Positions 27,963 through 35,955 of a stretch of 64,000 nucleotides of DNA are shown here, piece after piece. The notes under the pieces are model-generated. The model did no database searches. It had not been told where the DNA came from and was given only the letters and a program-made list of their open reading frames with translations. The position numbers were made by a program, and so were the translations under genes. Position 1 is the first letter of the stretch, and each line of letters begins with the position of its first letter. Source of the DNA: Blastococcus sp. URHD0036 (lineage in GTDB: Bacteria > Actinomycetota > Actinomycetes > Mycobacteriales > Geodermatophilaceae); contig NZ_JNIK01000015.1 of the NCBI RefSeq assembly GCF_000701365.1, positions 186,001 through 250,000 on the forward strand. The letters are read 5' to 3'.

Positions 27963-29543
27963 ATGAACGCTCCCAGCACCTCAACCTCCATCCCTGCGGC
28001 CGCCGTCGACGCCGGCTCCGGAGGGCCCGTCGTGCGGACCCGTGCCGGGTCGGTGCGCGGAACCTCGGCCGGCGGGGTGCAGGCCTTCCTCGGCATCTCC
28101 TACGCCGCTCCGCCGGTGGGGGAGCTCCGCCTCCGCCCCCCGGCTCCGGTCGAGCCCTGGGACGGCGTCCGCGACGCCACGGCGCTGGGCCCGGAACCGC
28201 CGCAGCCGCGGTTCGGCGAGGACCCCACCGGCCTGCTCTACGACCCCGCCGTCCCGGGAGACGACTGCCTCAACCTCAACGTCTGGACGCCGGATCCCGC
28301 CGCGACCGGGTTGCCGGTGCTGGTGTGGACACCGGGCGGCTCCTTCCACTTCTCCTCCGGGGGCAGCTACGACGGGAGCCGGTTCGCCCGCGACAGGGTC
28401 GTCTGCGTGACGATCAACTGGCGGACGGGTGCCGACGGGTTCCTCTACCTGGGCACGGGGGACGACGGGGCGAACCTCGGCCTGCTCGACCACGTCGCAG
28501 CACTCACCTGGGTGCAGGAGAACATCGCCGCCTTCGGGGGCGATCCCGACCAGGTCACCCTCTGCGGCGAGTCCGCCGGCGCCATGTGCATCGGCGACCT
28601 GCTGGCCATGCCGCGTGCCGCGGGCCTGTTCCGGCGCGCGATCCTGCAGAGCGGCGCCGCGCACCACGTCGTCCCCGCCGCCGAGGCGGCCCGGATCGGC
28701 AGGCGCTTGGCCGAGCTCCTCGGCGTCCCGCCGACCCGGGAGGCCCTGGCGCGGGTTCCGGTCGACCGGTTGCTCGCGGCGCAGGCACAGGTCGACGCGG
28801 ACGTCGTGACCGCGCCGGATCCGGCGCGCTGGGGCAGCGAGGTGGTGGCCAGCACGATGCCCTTCCACCCGGTCGTCGACGGGAACGTGTTGCCGGGTCC
28901 GCCGATCGACCGGATCGCTGCCGGCGCCGCCGGGGAGGTCGACCTCCTGCTCGGCACGAACTCCGACGACTGGCGGATGTTCCCGGTGCTCGGGGGCTAC
29001 GTCGACGCGGTGACGGAGGAGGTGCTGACCGGGCCGGCGGAGGTGCACGGCTCCTTGAGCCTGGCCGCCTTCGGGCTGGGGCCGGAGGCGGCGCTGGCCG
29101 CCTACCGGGCCGCCCAGCCCGGCGCCGGTGCCGGCGAGCTGCTGGTGCAGGCGCTGACCGACTGGTGGGTGCGGGTCCCGGCCCTCCGGCTGGCGGACGC
29201 CCACGCGCCGGGGCCGGCGGGGACGTACGTGTACGAGTTCGCCTGGCCGTCGCCGGCGTTCGGCGGACGCCTGGGTGCCTGCCACGCCCTGGAGATCCCG
29301 TTCGTGTTCGACACGCTCGACCTCGGCCGGCGGCAGATGCTGGGCGGAGCGCTCGGCGACGCCCCGCCCCAGGCGCTGGCCGACACCGTGCACCGGGCCT
29401 GGGTGGACTTCGCCGCGACGGGCGATCCGGGCTGGCCGCGCTACGACCGGGCCCGGCGGGCCGTACAGCGGCTGGACGTGGAGCCGCGCCTGCTCGAGGA
29501 CCCGTACGCGCGGGAGCGCGCCCTGTGGGAGGGCATCCGCTGA
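27963..29543 (+). CDS. type-B carboxylesterase
   Basis: This 526-residue alpha/beta hydrolase has the family's N-terminal LGISYAAPPVGELRL, EDCLNLNVW-like DDCLNLNVWTPD, oxyanion segment WTPGGSFHF, and nucleophile elbow CGESAGA (S204). The likely histidine lies in CHALEIPFVF. The catalytic acid position, usually E in GTNRDEG, reads GTNSDDW, an Asp alternative. It has no signal peptide and is presumably cytosolic, hydrolysing unknown esters. A tandem DosR-like box pair sits 99 bp upstream. Confidence 0.87.
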   Translation: MNAPSTSTSIPAAAVDAGSGGPVVRTRAGSVRGTSAGGVQAFLGISYAAPPVGELRLRPPAPVEPWDGVRDATALGPEPPQPRFGEDPTGLLYDPAVPGDDCLNLNVWTPDPAATGLPVLVWTPGGSFHFSSGGSYDGSRFARDRVVCVTINWRTGADGFLYLGTGDDGANLGLLDHVAALTWVQENIAAFGGDPDQVTLCGESAGAMCIGDLLAMPRAAGLFRRAILQSGAAHHVVPAAEAARIGRRLAELLGVPPTREALARVPVDRLLAAQAQVDADVVTAPDPARWGSEVVASTMPFHPVVDGNVLPGPPIDRIAAGAAGEVDLLLGTNSDDWRMFPVLGGYVDAVTEEVLTGPAEVHGSLSLAAFGLGPEAALAAYRAAQPGAGAGELLVQALTDWWVRVPALRLADAHAPGPAGTYVYEFAWPSPAFGGRLGACHALEIPFVFDTLDLGRRQMLGGALGDAPPQALADTVHRAWVDFAATGDPGWPRYDRARRAVQRLDVEPRLLEDPYARERALWEGIR

Positions 29544-29568
29544 TCGAGGGCGGGCGGCCCCGTCTCCC

Positions 29569-29582
29569 GGGACCTTCGGCGT
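29569..29582. promoter_or_regulatory. DosR-box-like site before zinc alcohol dehydrogenase
   Basis: GGGACCTTCGGCGT matches the first 12 bases of the best 14-mer. It lies 59 bp before the dehydrogenase ATG in the 98-bp gap behind the carboxylesterase gene, so the dehydrogenase probably has its own regulated promoter. Confidence 0.65.
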
Positions 29583-29641
29583 CTGGGACCACAGCGGCCT
29601 CGGCGATGGACTGGACGGATCGACGAGTCAGGAGGTCCGCC

Positions 29642-30679
29642 ATGGAGGCGCTGGTGTATTACGGCCCGGGCAAGCGGAGCTGGGAGGAGGTACCGGATCC
29701 GCGGATCGAGGACCCGGACGACGTCGTCGTCCGGGTCGACGGGTTCACCATCTGCGGAACCGACCTGCACATCCTGCGCGGCGACGTGCCCGAGGTCGCG
29801 CCCGGCACCGTCCTGGGGCACGAGGCCGTCGGCACCGTGACGGAGGTCGGTCCCGGCGTGCGGACGGTCACGGTCGGCGAGCGGGTGCTCGTGTCGTGCA
29901 TCAGCTCGTGCGGACGCTGCGCGTACTGCCGCGAGGGCCGCTACGGGCAGTGCCTCGGCGGTGGGGGCTGGATCCTGGGGCACACCACCCACGGGGTGCA
30001 GGCCGGGTCCGTGCGGGTGCCGTTCGCCGACGGATCGGTGCACCGGCTGCCCGAGGGGGTGGCCGACGAGGCCGCGCTGATGCTGGCCGACATCCTGCCC
30101 ACCTCCTACGAGGTCGGAGCCTTGAACGGGCGCGTCCGGCCCGGCGACACCGTCGTCGTGGTGGGCGCCGGCCCGATCGGTCTGGCCGCGATCATGACCG
30201 CCGGGCTGTACACGCCGCAGCGGATCGTCGTCGTCGATCCGGTCGAGTCCCGGCGGGCCGCGGCCACGGCCTTCGGCGCGGACCTGGCGCTGTCGCCGGA
30301 CGACGACGTCGTGGCCGCGGTGCGCGACCTCACCGGCGGACTCGGCGCGGACGTCGGGATCGAGGCCGTCGGGGTGCCGGCCGCGTTCGACCTGGCGGTC
30401 GACGTCGTGCGCCCGGGCGGGCGGATCGCCAACATCGGTGTGCACGGGAAGCCCACGACGCTCCACCTCGAGGAGCTGTGGATCCGCGACGTCACCATCA
30501 CGACGGGTCTGGTCGACACGGTCTCCACGCCGATGCTGCTGCGGATGCTGCAGGCCGGGAAGCTCGACGCGGGTCGCATGGTCACCCATCGCTTCGGCTT
30601 GGACGAGGTTCCGCAGGCCTACGACCTCTTCGACGACCCGGTCGGCTCGGGCGCGCTGAAGGTCGCCGTCCTCCGCTGA
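29642..30679 (+). CDS. zinc-dependent alcohol dehydrogenase
   Basis: This 345-residue medium-chain dehydrogenase has catalytic zinc ligands C38 (CGTDLH), H60 and E61 (GHEAVG) and all four structural-zinc cysteines (C90, C93, C96, C104). The nucleotide loop is VVVGAGPIGLAA, with D in VVVDPVESRR favouring NAD. It resembles alcohol or butanediol-type dehydrogenases. The exact alcohol is unknown. AGGAGGT lies 6 nt before the ATG. Confidence 0.88.
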   Translation: MEALVYYGPGKRSWEEVPDPRIEDPDDVVVRVDGFTICGTDLHILRGDVPEVAPGTVLGHEAVGTVTEVGPGVRTVTVGERVLVSCISSCGRCAYCREGRYGQCLGGGGWILGHTTHGVQAGSVRVPFADGSVHRLPEGVADEAALMLADILPTSYEVGALNGRVRPGDTVVVVGAGPIGLAAIMTAGLYTPQRIVVVDPVESRRAAATAFGADLALSPDDDVVAAVRDLTGGLGADVGIEAVGVPAAFDLAVDVVRPGGRIANIGVHGKPTTLHLEELWIRDVTITTGLVDTVSTPMLLRMLQAGKLDAGRMVTHRFGLDEVPQAYDLFDDPVGSGALKVAVLR

Positions 30680-30716
30680 GCCCGCATGCCCGACGTCCCG
30701 TGACGAGGAGCGCACG

Positions 30717-31364
30717 ATGCCACGGACGATGCTGACGATCCTGGTGCTGGTCGCGGGCCTGCTCGCCGGCTGTGGGGACGACGACGGCGACGGCGGCTCG
30801 ACCGGTTCGACGCCGTCGGCGCAGCCCTCGTCCCCCGCGTCGTCCGCACCGTCCGGCGACGGCGACACGGACGGTGATACCGGCGGGGACACGGACGGCG
30901 ACGGCAAAGCGCAGCCGCCCTTCTCGGCGAACACCGAGCCGGACGGCCAGCAGGCGTCGGCCGATGCGTTCGGCAACGTCACGACGATCCGGATCGGGCA
31001 CCACGACGGGTTCGACCGCGTGGTGCTCGAGTACGCCGGCCCCGGGATGCCCGGTTGGGACGTGCGCTACGTCGACCAGCCGACGCGGCAGGGCAGCGGT
31101 GAACCCGTCGACCTGCCGGGGGACGCGGCGCTCCAGGTGGCGGTGCGCGGGGTCGGCTACCCGCCCGACACGGGGATCGCGGAGTACTCGGGCCCGCAGC
31201 GGGTGTCGGCCGCCGGCACGACGGCGGTCACCGAGGTGTTCTTCGACGGGACCTTCGAGGGCATCACCGCGGTCGTCGTGGGCACGGAGACCCGGACCCC
31301 CTTCCGCGTCGACTCCCTGACCGACCCGATCCGGATCGTCCTCGAGGTCGCCGAGGCCGGCTGA
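30717..31364 (+). CDS. lipoprotein with AMIN-like domain
   Basis: The 215-residue precursor has a lipobox (LLAGC) after a short hydrophobic segment, a Ser/Asp/Gly-rich linker to about residue 75, and a domain with ITTIRIGHHDGFDRVVLEY-type and PIRIVLEV segments characteristic of AMIN-like domains that contact cell-envelope polymers. It should be anchored to the outer face of the membrane. It follows the alcohol dehydrogenase by 37 bp. The two functions do not obviously relate. Confidence 0.78.
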   Translation: MPRTMLTILVLVAGLLAGCGDDDGDGGSTGSTPSAQPSSPASSAPSGDGDTDGDTGGDTDGDGKAQPPFSANTEPDGQQASADAFGNVTTIRIGHHDGFDRVVLEYAGPGMPGWDVRYVDQPTRQGSGEPVDLPGDAALQVAVRGVGYPPDTGIAEYSGPQRVSAAGTTAVTEVFFDGTFEGITAVVVGTETRTPFRVDSLTDPIRIVLEVAEAG

Positions 31365-31392
31365 CCGCCGCGGGGGCCGGGGGGTTGAGTGC

Positions 31393-32691
31393 TCAGGCGC
31401 CGGCGAGGGCCTCGGCAAGCTCGTCGCCGAGCAGCGTCACCAGGGTGTCGGGGTCGGGGACGACGGCGGTGTCGGTCCCGAAGCCGAAGGTGACGGCACC
31501 GGCGTAGCTGAAGACGGTGACGGTGAGCGCCTGCTGCCCGCTCGTGGGCGCCCAGCCGACCACGCCCGCCACCGGGGCACCGGCGAGCGCCATCGCGGAG
31601 CGGGGCCCGGGCACGTTCGTCAGCACGCCGACGGCCTTTCCGGCGAAGAAGCGCATGAGCGCCGCGCCCAGGGGCGTCGGGAGGAGCGCCATCGCCCGGG
31701 CCATCGCCATGGTCAGCGCCGGTTCGTGGGAGTCGCGGATGCGCGCCATGCGCCGGTGCACCTCGGCCAGCCGATGGGGGAAGGCGGCGGCTCCGTGCGG
31801 CAGCACCAGCAGGATCAGGGCGAAGTGGTTGCCCAGATCAGCGGGCGGCGGCCGGCCGGCGGGCTCCAGGTTGACCGGGACCATCCAGGCGACGCCGCTG
31901 TCGCCCGGGGGAGGCGGGGCGACGTGGCCGTCGAGGTAGCGGGCCATCGCCCCGGCCACGAGCGTGGTGCAGACGTCGTTGACCGTGGCACCGGTCCCGC
32001 CGGTGATCGACCTCAGGACCTCCAACGGGACCGGGTCGGTCCAGGCGACGGTCTTCTCGATCCCCGTCCGTCCCTCCAGGGCCGTCCTCGGGTTCCCCCA
32101 GAGCGCGATCTCCGCCAGTCCGACCGCCGTGTTCAGCAGCCGCGAGATCAGGCGGGCGCCGCCCCGGCCGGACGGCACCGGACCCGGCCGGCCGACCCGC
32201 GCCGCCAGCTCGGGCGGCTCGCCGTCGAGGGGCTCCAGGAGGCTGAGCATCAGCTGCGTCGACCGGACCCCGTCGGCGACCGAGTGGTGGAAGCGCGTGA
32301 CCACGGCGCTGCCGCCCTCGTATCCCTGGAGGAGCTGCATCCGCCACATCGGGTGGGTGCGGTCCAGCGGCGTGGCGCGCTCCTCGCCGACGAACGCCTG
32401 GAGCGCGGCGCGGTCGCCGGCGCCGGGCATGGGCCGGACGACCAGGTGCCGGTCGAGGTCGAAGTCGGGGTCGTCGCGCCAGGATCCGCGGTGCACCAGG
32501 CCGTCGTGCGTCTCCGGTCGTCGGCGCAGCGCGGGGAAGTGGTCCACCAGCCGGGTACGGAGCACCTGGCGGAGCCGGTCGGGATCGACCTCCGCTGTCG
32601 TCCACATCAGCGACGTCACCACGGCGAGGTTCTCCGGCCGGTCCAGCTCCAGCCAGAGGCTGTCCGCCGCCGCCATCCGGTGGCGGGTCAT
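31393..32691 (-). CDS. wax ester synthase/diacylglycerol acyltransferase
   Basis: This 432-residue WS/DGAT enzyme has an intact HHSVADG motif (H135, H136, D140). It also has the N-terminal PALRRRPETHDG and WRMQLLQGYEG segments, GATVNDVCTTLVAGA, and the C-terminal LTNVPGPRSAMALAG. Such enzymes transfer acyl-CoA to diacylglycerol or fatty alcohols and make storage lipid. M. tuberculosis tgs1 is a DosR-regulon example. Its start overlaps the end of a second WS/DGAT gene by 4 bp (ATGA). Confidence 0.9.
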   Translation of the reverse strand: MTRHRMAAADSLWLELDRPENLAVVTSLMWTTAEVDPDRLRQVLRTRLVDHFPALRRRPETHDGLVHRGSWRDDPDFDLDRHLVVRPMPGAGDRAALQAFVGEERATPLDRTHPMWRMQLLQGYEGGSAVVTRFHHSVADGVRSTQLMLSLLEPLDGEPPELAARVGRPGPVPSGRGGARLISRLLNTAVGLAEIALWGNPRTALEGRTGIEKTVAWTDPVPLEVLRSITGGTGATVNDVCTTLVAGAMARYLDGHVAPPPPGDSGVAWMVPVNLEPAGRPPPADLGNHFALILLVLPHGAAAFPHRLAEVHRRMARIRDSHEPALTMAMARAMALLPTPLGAALMRFFAGKAVGVLTNVPGPRSAMALAGAPVAGVVGWAPTSGQQALTVTVFSYAGAVTFGFGTDTAVVPDPDTLVTLLGDELAEALAGA

Positions 32692-34103
32692 CGGGCGTCC
32701 CCGGTGGTCGGAGCGGTCGCCGTGCGCGCGGCCTCGACCAGTTCGGCCATCCCGGCCTCGATGCCCCGGGCCAGCGTCCAGACGTCCGCCACACTGTCGT
32801 CGTCCCCGGTCACGCCGAAGGCCAGCCGACCGCAGTAGCTGAAGATCGAGACACCCACGCGCAGCCGCGAGGCGATCGGCACGTACGGGATGATCTCGAC
32901 CAGTTCCCGGCCCAGCGCGTAGAGCGGTTGCCGCGGCCCGGGCACGTCGGTGGTCACCGTGACGACGGAGCGCTGGGGCAGCCGGGCCGCGATCCGCACC
33001 GGCGCGGCCACGAGGGGGAAGGGCCCGACACCCGCCAACCGGAGCAGCGCGGCCCCCGCGTCGGCCTCGTGGCTCGCCTTCAGCGCGGTCATCTCCGCCC
33101 GGACGGCGGCCAGCCGCTCGCCCGGGTCGACCACGTCGACCGGCAGCTCGGCCAGCATCAGCGAGACCCGGTTGTCGCGGATGCTCTCCTCGCCGGGTGC
33201 CCGCACGTTGACCGGGACGAGGGTGCGGACCAGGTGCCTGCCGGGGCGCTCACCGCGGTCGAGCAGCAGCGCCCGGTATCCGGCGGTGACCGCGGCCAGG
33301 ACGACGTCGTTGAAGGTGCCGCCGAGGGCCTGCCGGACCGTGGCGACGTCGGCGACCGAGCCCCGGGCGAAGGCGAAGCGGCGGTGTGCGGAGACCGGTC
33401 CGGACAGCGACGACCGACGGGACGGCAGCAGCGCCGTCGCCAGTGCGGCCGTGCCACGGACGGTGGCCAGCACCTGCCGGGCCAGGACGGCCGGCTGTCC
33501 GGCCGCGGCCACGAGGGCGCGCGTCTGATCGACCGGGAGCCGGACCAGCCGCGCGGCCGCGGAGAGGGACAGGCGCAGCTGCGAGGGCTCGGGTTCCGGG
33601 CGCCAGTCGTCGGGGACGGCGGGCGCGGGCTCGGGGCCGGGATCGAACACCACGCGGTACAGGTCGGTGCCGGAGATGCCGTCGACCATGCAGTGGTGGA
33701 CCTTGGAGATGAGGGCCCAGCGGTCGTGCGCGAGCCCCTCGACGAGCCAGTACTCCCACAGCGGGCGACGGCGGTCGAGCCGGGCGGACATGACCCGGCC
33801 CATGAGCAGCGCCAGCTCCTCGTCGCCGCCCGGTGCGGGCAGCGCCGTCCGGCGGACGTGATGGCCGATGTCGAACTCGGGGTCGTCGATCCATACCGGC
33901 GGGCCCAGGTCGAACGGGACCTCCCGGACCTTCTGGCGGTAGCGCGGGATCAGCGGCAGCCGACCGGCCAGTGCCGTCTCGACCTCACCGGGCGCCGGTG
34001 CGGGGCCCTCGAACACCGCGATGGACGCGATGGCCAGGGAGACTCCTGGCTCCTCGTCCTCGCCCTGCAGGAACGCCGCGTCCAGCGGTGTCATGCGGTC
34101 CAT
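32688..34103 (-). CDS. wax ester synthase/diacylglycerol acyltransferase
   Basis: This 471-residue WS/DGAT has an intact HHCMVDG motif (H136, H137, D141), the N-terminal MTPLDAAFLQGE typical of the family, PVWIDDPEFDIGHHV, GTFNDVVLAAVTAGY, and DVPGPRQPLYALG. It probably makes triacylglycerol from acyl-CoA at the membrane surface. It sits between an unrecognised upstream gene (28-bp gap) and the second acyltransferase (4-bp overlap). The three form an operon behind the box at 34883. Confidence 0.91.
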   Translation of the reverse strand: MDRMTPLDAAFLQGEDEEPGVSLAIASIAVFEGPAPAPGEVETALAGRLPLIPRYRQKVREVPFDLGPPVWIDDPEFDIGHHVRRTALPAPGGDEELALLMGRVMSARLDRRRPLWEYWLVEGLAHDRWALISKVHHCMVDGISGTDLYRVVFDPGPEPAPAVPDDWRPEPEPSQLRLSLSAAARLVRLPVDQTRALVAAAGQPAVLARQVLATVRGTAALATALLPSRRSSLSGPVSAHRRFAFARGSVADVATVRQALGGTFNDVVLAAVTAGYRALLLDRGERPGRHLVRTLVPVNVRAPGEESIRDNRVSLMLAELPVDVVDPGERLAAVRAEMTALKASHEADAGAALLRLAGVGPFPLVAAPVRIAARLPQRSVVTVTTDVPGPRQPLYALGRELVEIIPYVPIASRLRVGVSIFSYCGRLAFGVTGDDDSVADVWTLARGIEAGMAELVEAARTATAPTTGDAR

Positions 34104-34131
34104 GGGCCCACCACCACCTGCCGGCGGCAGG

Positions 34132-34824
34132 TCACGACGCCGCCTGCTCCAGCGGGGGAAAGCTCGTGGTCGGCCGGGGCGTGCGGCCGTGCTCGGCGTG
34201 GCGCTTCATCGACACCAGCGCTCCCCGCAGCATCAGCTGCACGAAGGGGCGCAGCACGAGCCAGTAGGCGGCGAACCGCCGGCGGGCCGCGGCGTCGGTG
34301 CAGAGGGTGCGGCTCTCGTAGGTCAGCAGGGTCCGGCCCTGGCCGTACGGGTGCAGCGCGAACCCGGCGAGCGTCTTGGCATAGCCGGGACCGTCGAACG
34401 ACGCGAAGTCCTCGGGGGAGACCCGCTCGATGCCGTAGTCCCGGCGCCAGAACCGGCCGACCAGCCCGACGAGGAACTCGACCCCCGGGTCGTTCCGGAG
34501 AACGACCCACCCGGAGTCGGCGCCGTCGGCATCCCGCATCCGGAACGTCGGCGGTGTGCTCGGCTGCGGGCCGTCCGGGTGCTGCTCGGCTTCCTTCCCC
34601 CGCACGCGGTTCGGCAGGTCCCGCGCGGCGATCATCAGGTGGGTCAGGCGGTTGTCCATCAGGTCGGCGTCCAGCACGGCCCGATAGGTCTCCAGGAGCC
34701 CCGCGTTGACGACGACGTGCTGCACGACGTTGGCGTCGAACCGCGGCATCACCTCGTCGATGCGCAGGGCCACCGGGGGCGGGGCAGAAGGGCCGGGCGG
34801 GAGCTGATCTGCGATAGCTGTCAT
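34132..34824 (-). CDS. unrecognised protein leading the acyltransferase operon
   Basis: This 230-residue soluble protein has the segments VMPRFDANVVQHVVVNA, LPNRVRGKEAE, GWVVLRNDPGVEFLVGLVGRFWRRDYGIE and TLLTYESRTLCTDAAARRRFAAYWLVLRP. The last is compatible with an SRPBCC/polyketide-cyclase-like fold that would bind a lipid, but I cannot name a family. No strong ribosome site precedes the ATG. It is the first gene of an operon with two WS/DGAT genes and lies 58 bp from a perfect-palindrome box, so a role in lipid storage is a reasonable inference. Confidence 0.7.
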   Translation of the reverse strand: MTAIADQLPPGPSAPPPVALRIDEVMPRFDANVVQHVVVNAGLLETYRAVLDADLMDNRLTHLMIAARDLPNRVRGKEAEQHPDGPQPSTPPTFRMRDADGADSGWVVLRNDPGVEFLVGLVGRFWRRDYGIERVSPEDFASFDGPGYAKTLAGFALHPYGQGRTLLTYESRTLCTDAAARRRFAAYWLVLRPFVQLMLRGALVSMKRHAEHGRTPRPTTSFPPLEQAAS

Positions 34825-34882
34825 GCGCGTCAGCGAAGCCCTCGCGCCGGCGGCCGGACAGGGCACACCGGCCTGTTGGCGG

Positions 34883-34896
34883 GGGACCCGCGTCCC
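34883..34896. promoter_or_regulatory. perfectly palindromic DosR-box-like site
   Basis: GGGACCCGCGTCCC has both pentamer arms matching the mycobacterial DosR consensus (GGGAC-N4-GTCCC). It lies 58 bp before the acyltransferase-operon start on the minus strand and 69 bp before a plus-strand gene. Confidence 0.75.
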
Positions 34897-34965
34897 TGCC
34901 CGCGGCACCTGTCCGAGGCGAGGGTGGCGGAAGACATCGATGCCGCGAGCCGCCGAGGAGCCGGG

Positions 34966-35364
34966 ATGACCGCTGACCGGGCCACGCCGTCCCCGTTGCT
35001 GGAGGCGGTGCAGGCGTCGTGGGGCATGGCCGTCGCGCTGCTCGACGTCGACGCCCTCGCCGACGTCATGGGCGAACGCCACCGGATCATCAGCAACGAC
35101 CGCCTGGCCGCGCACCTGCAGGCGGTCACGGCGGACCTGCTGGCGCGGGCGGCGCTGATGCTCGACCGTCTCGACCTGACTCCGGCCGCCCTGCGCGCCG
35201 ACCTCGCCGCCGGCCGGGTGACCCCGCGTCGGTTGTACGCCGCGGCCGAGGTCATCTCCCGCGCGGCCGACCTGTGCTGCGACTCGGCGGGGCTGGTCCA
35301 CGACAACGAACGCCGCTGGCGGGTGTTCCGGGACCGCGTCGACGAGGTCGTGCACCGGCCGTGA
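34966..35364 (+). CDS. unrecognised helical protein upstream of an F420-type reductase
   Basis: This 132-residue, mainly helical protein has MAVALLDVDALADVMGERHRIISNDRLAAHLQ near the start and PRRLYAAAEVISRAADLCCDSAGL near the end. GAGGAG precedes the ATG. Its stop overlaps the start of the F420-type nitroreductase gene (GTGA), so the two are coupled. No family is recognised. It might be a small partner or adaptor. Confidence 0.62.
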   Translation: MTADRATPSPLLEAVQASWGMAVALLDVDALADVMGERHRIISNDRLAAHLQAVTADLLARAALMLDRLDLTPAALRADLAAGRVTPRRLYAAAEVISRAADLCCDSAGLVHDNERRWRVFRDRVDEVVHRP

Positions 35365-35789
35365 CCGGCCGCGGCACGGGTGTGCAGGCTGTCCTGGCGG
35401 CGCACGGCATCGGCCCGGCGCGCATCGTGGTGCTGGAGGTGGCCGGTCGGCGGACAGGCCGGACGGTGTCCCTCCCGGTGGTGGTGGCCGACCTCGACGG
35501 GGAGCGCTACCTGGTCTCGATGCTGGGCGATGGCACCCAGTGGGTGCGCAACGTCCGGGCCGCGCGAGGCCGGGTCACCCTGCGACACCGCGGCCGGCAG
35601 GACGTCGTCCTCGAGGAGGTCGAACCCGCCCGCCGGGCACCGGTCCTGCGCCGCTACCTCGACCTGGCGCCGGGAGCCCGCGCACACATCCCCGTCGACC
35701 GCCGGGCGCCGGTGACGGACTTCGATCAGATCGCCGCGGACTTCCCGGTCTTCCGCATCACCACCGCGCCACCCGCCGGGTGGGGATGA
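35361..35789 (+). CDS. F420-dependent nitroreductase/quinone reductase family (Ddn-like)
   Basis: This 142-residue split-barrel protein has VVLEVAGRRTGRTVSLPVVVADLDGERYLVSMLG, an arrangement typical of deazaflavin (F420H2)-dependent reductases of the Ddn family, and then WVRNVRAARGRVTLRHRGRQ. Known relatives reduce menaquinone or nitroimidazoles with F420H2. The GTG start overlaps the preceding stop by 4 bp. It probably contributes to quinone redox balance under low oxygen. Confidence 0.83.
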   Translation: MTGRGTGVQAVLAAHGIGPARIVVLEVAGRRTGRTVSLPVVVADLDGERYLVSMLGDGTQWVRNVRAARGRVTLRHRGRQDVVLEEVEPARRAPVLRRYLDLAPGARAHIPVDRRAPVTDFDQIAADFPVFRITTAPPAGWG

Positions 35790-35840
35790 ACCTCCCTGCC
35801 GCCAGGGGGAGAGGGTGGGGCCTCCCGGCACCGGTGAGCG

Positions 35841-35854
35841 GGGACCTTGGCCCG
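35841..35854. promoter_or_regulatory. DosR-box-like site before the acyl-CoA synthetase gene
   Basis: GGGACCTTGGCCCG retains GGGAC and a shifted GGCCC half-site. It lies 101 bp before the synthetase ATG in a 166-bp gap. The spacing of the half-sites is one base short of the best box, so activity is less certain. Confidence 0.5.
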
Positions 35855-35955
35855 TCCACCGCACGGGTCGGCGCCCCGAGGATGGAGCGCACGCAACCCG
35901 CTCAGCCGGTCCGCGGCTCCCGTCCGACCGAGGCCGACGCAGCTCCGAGGTGCCC

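Noticed and set aside
31240-31270. GGGACCTTCGAGGG as another DosR-like box
   Set aside because: It lies inside the AMIN-like lipoprotein gene and only one half-site matches.
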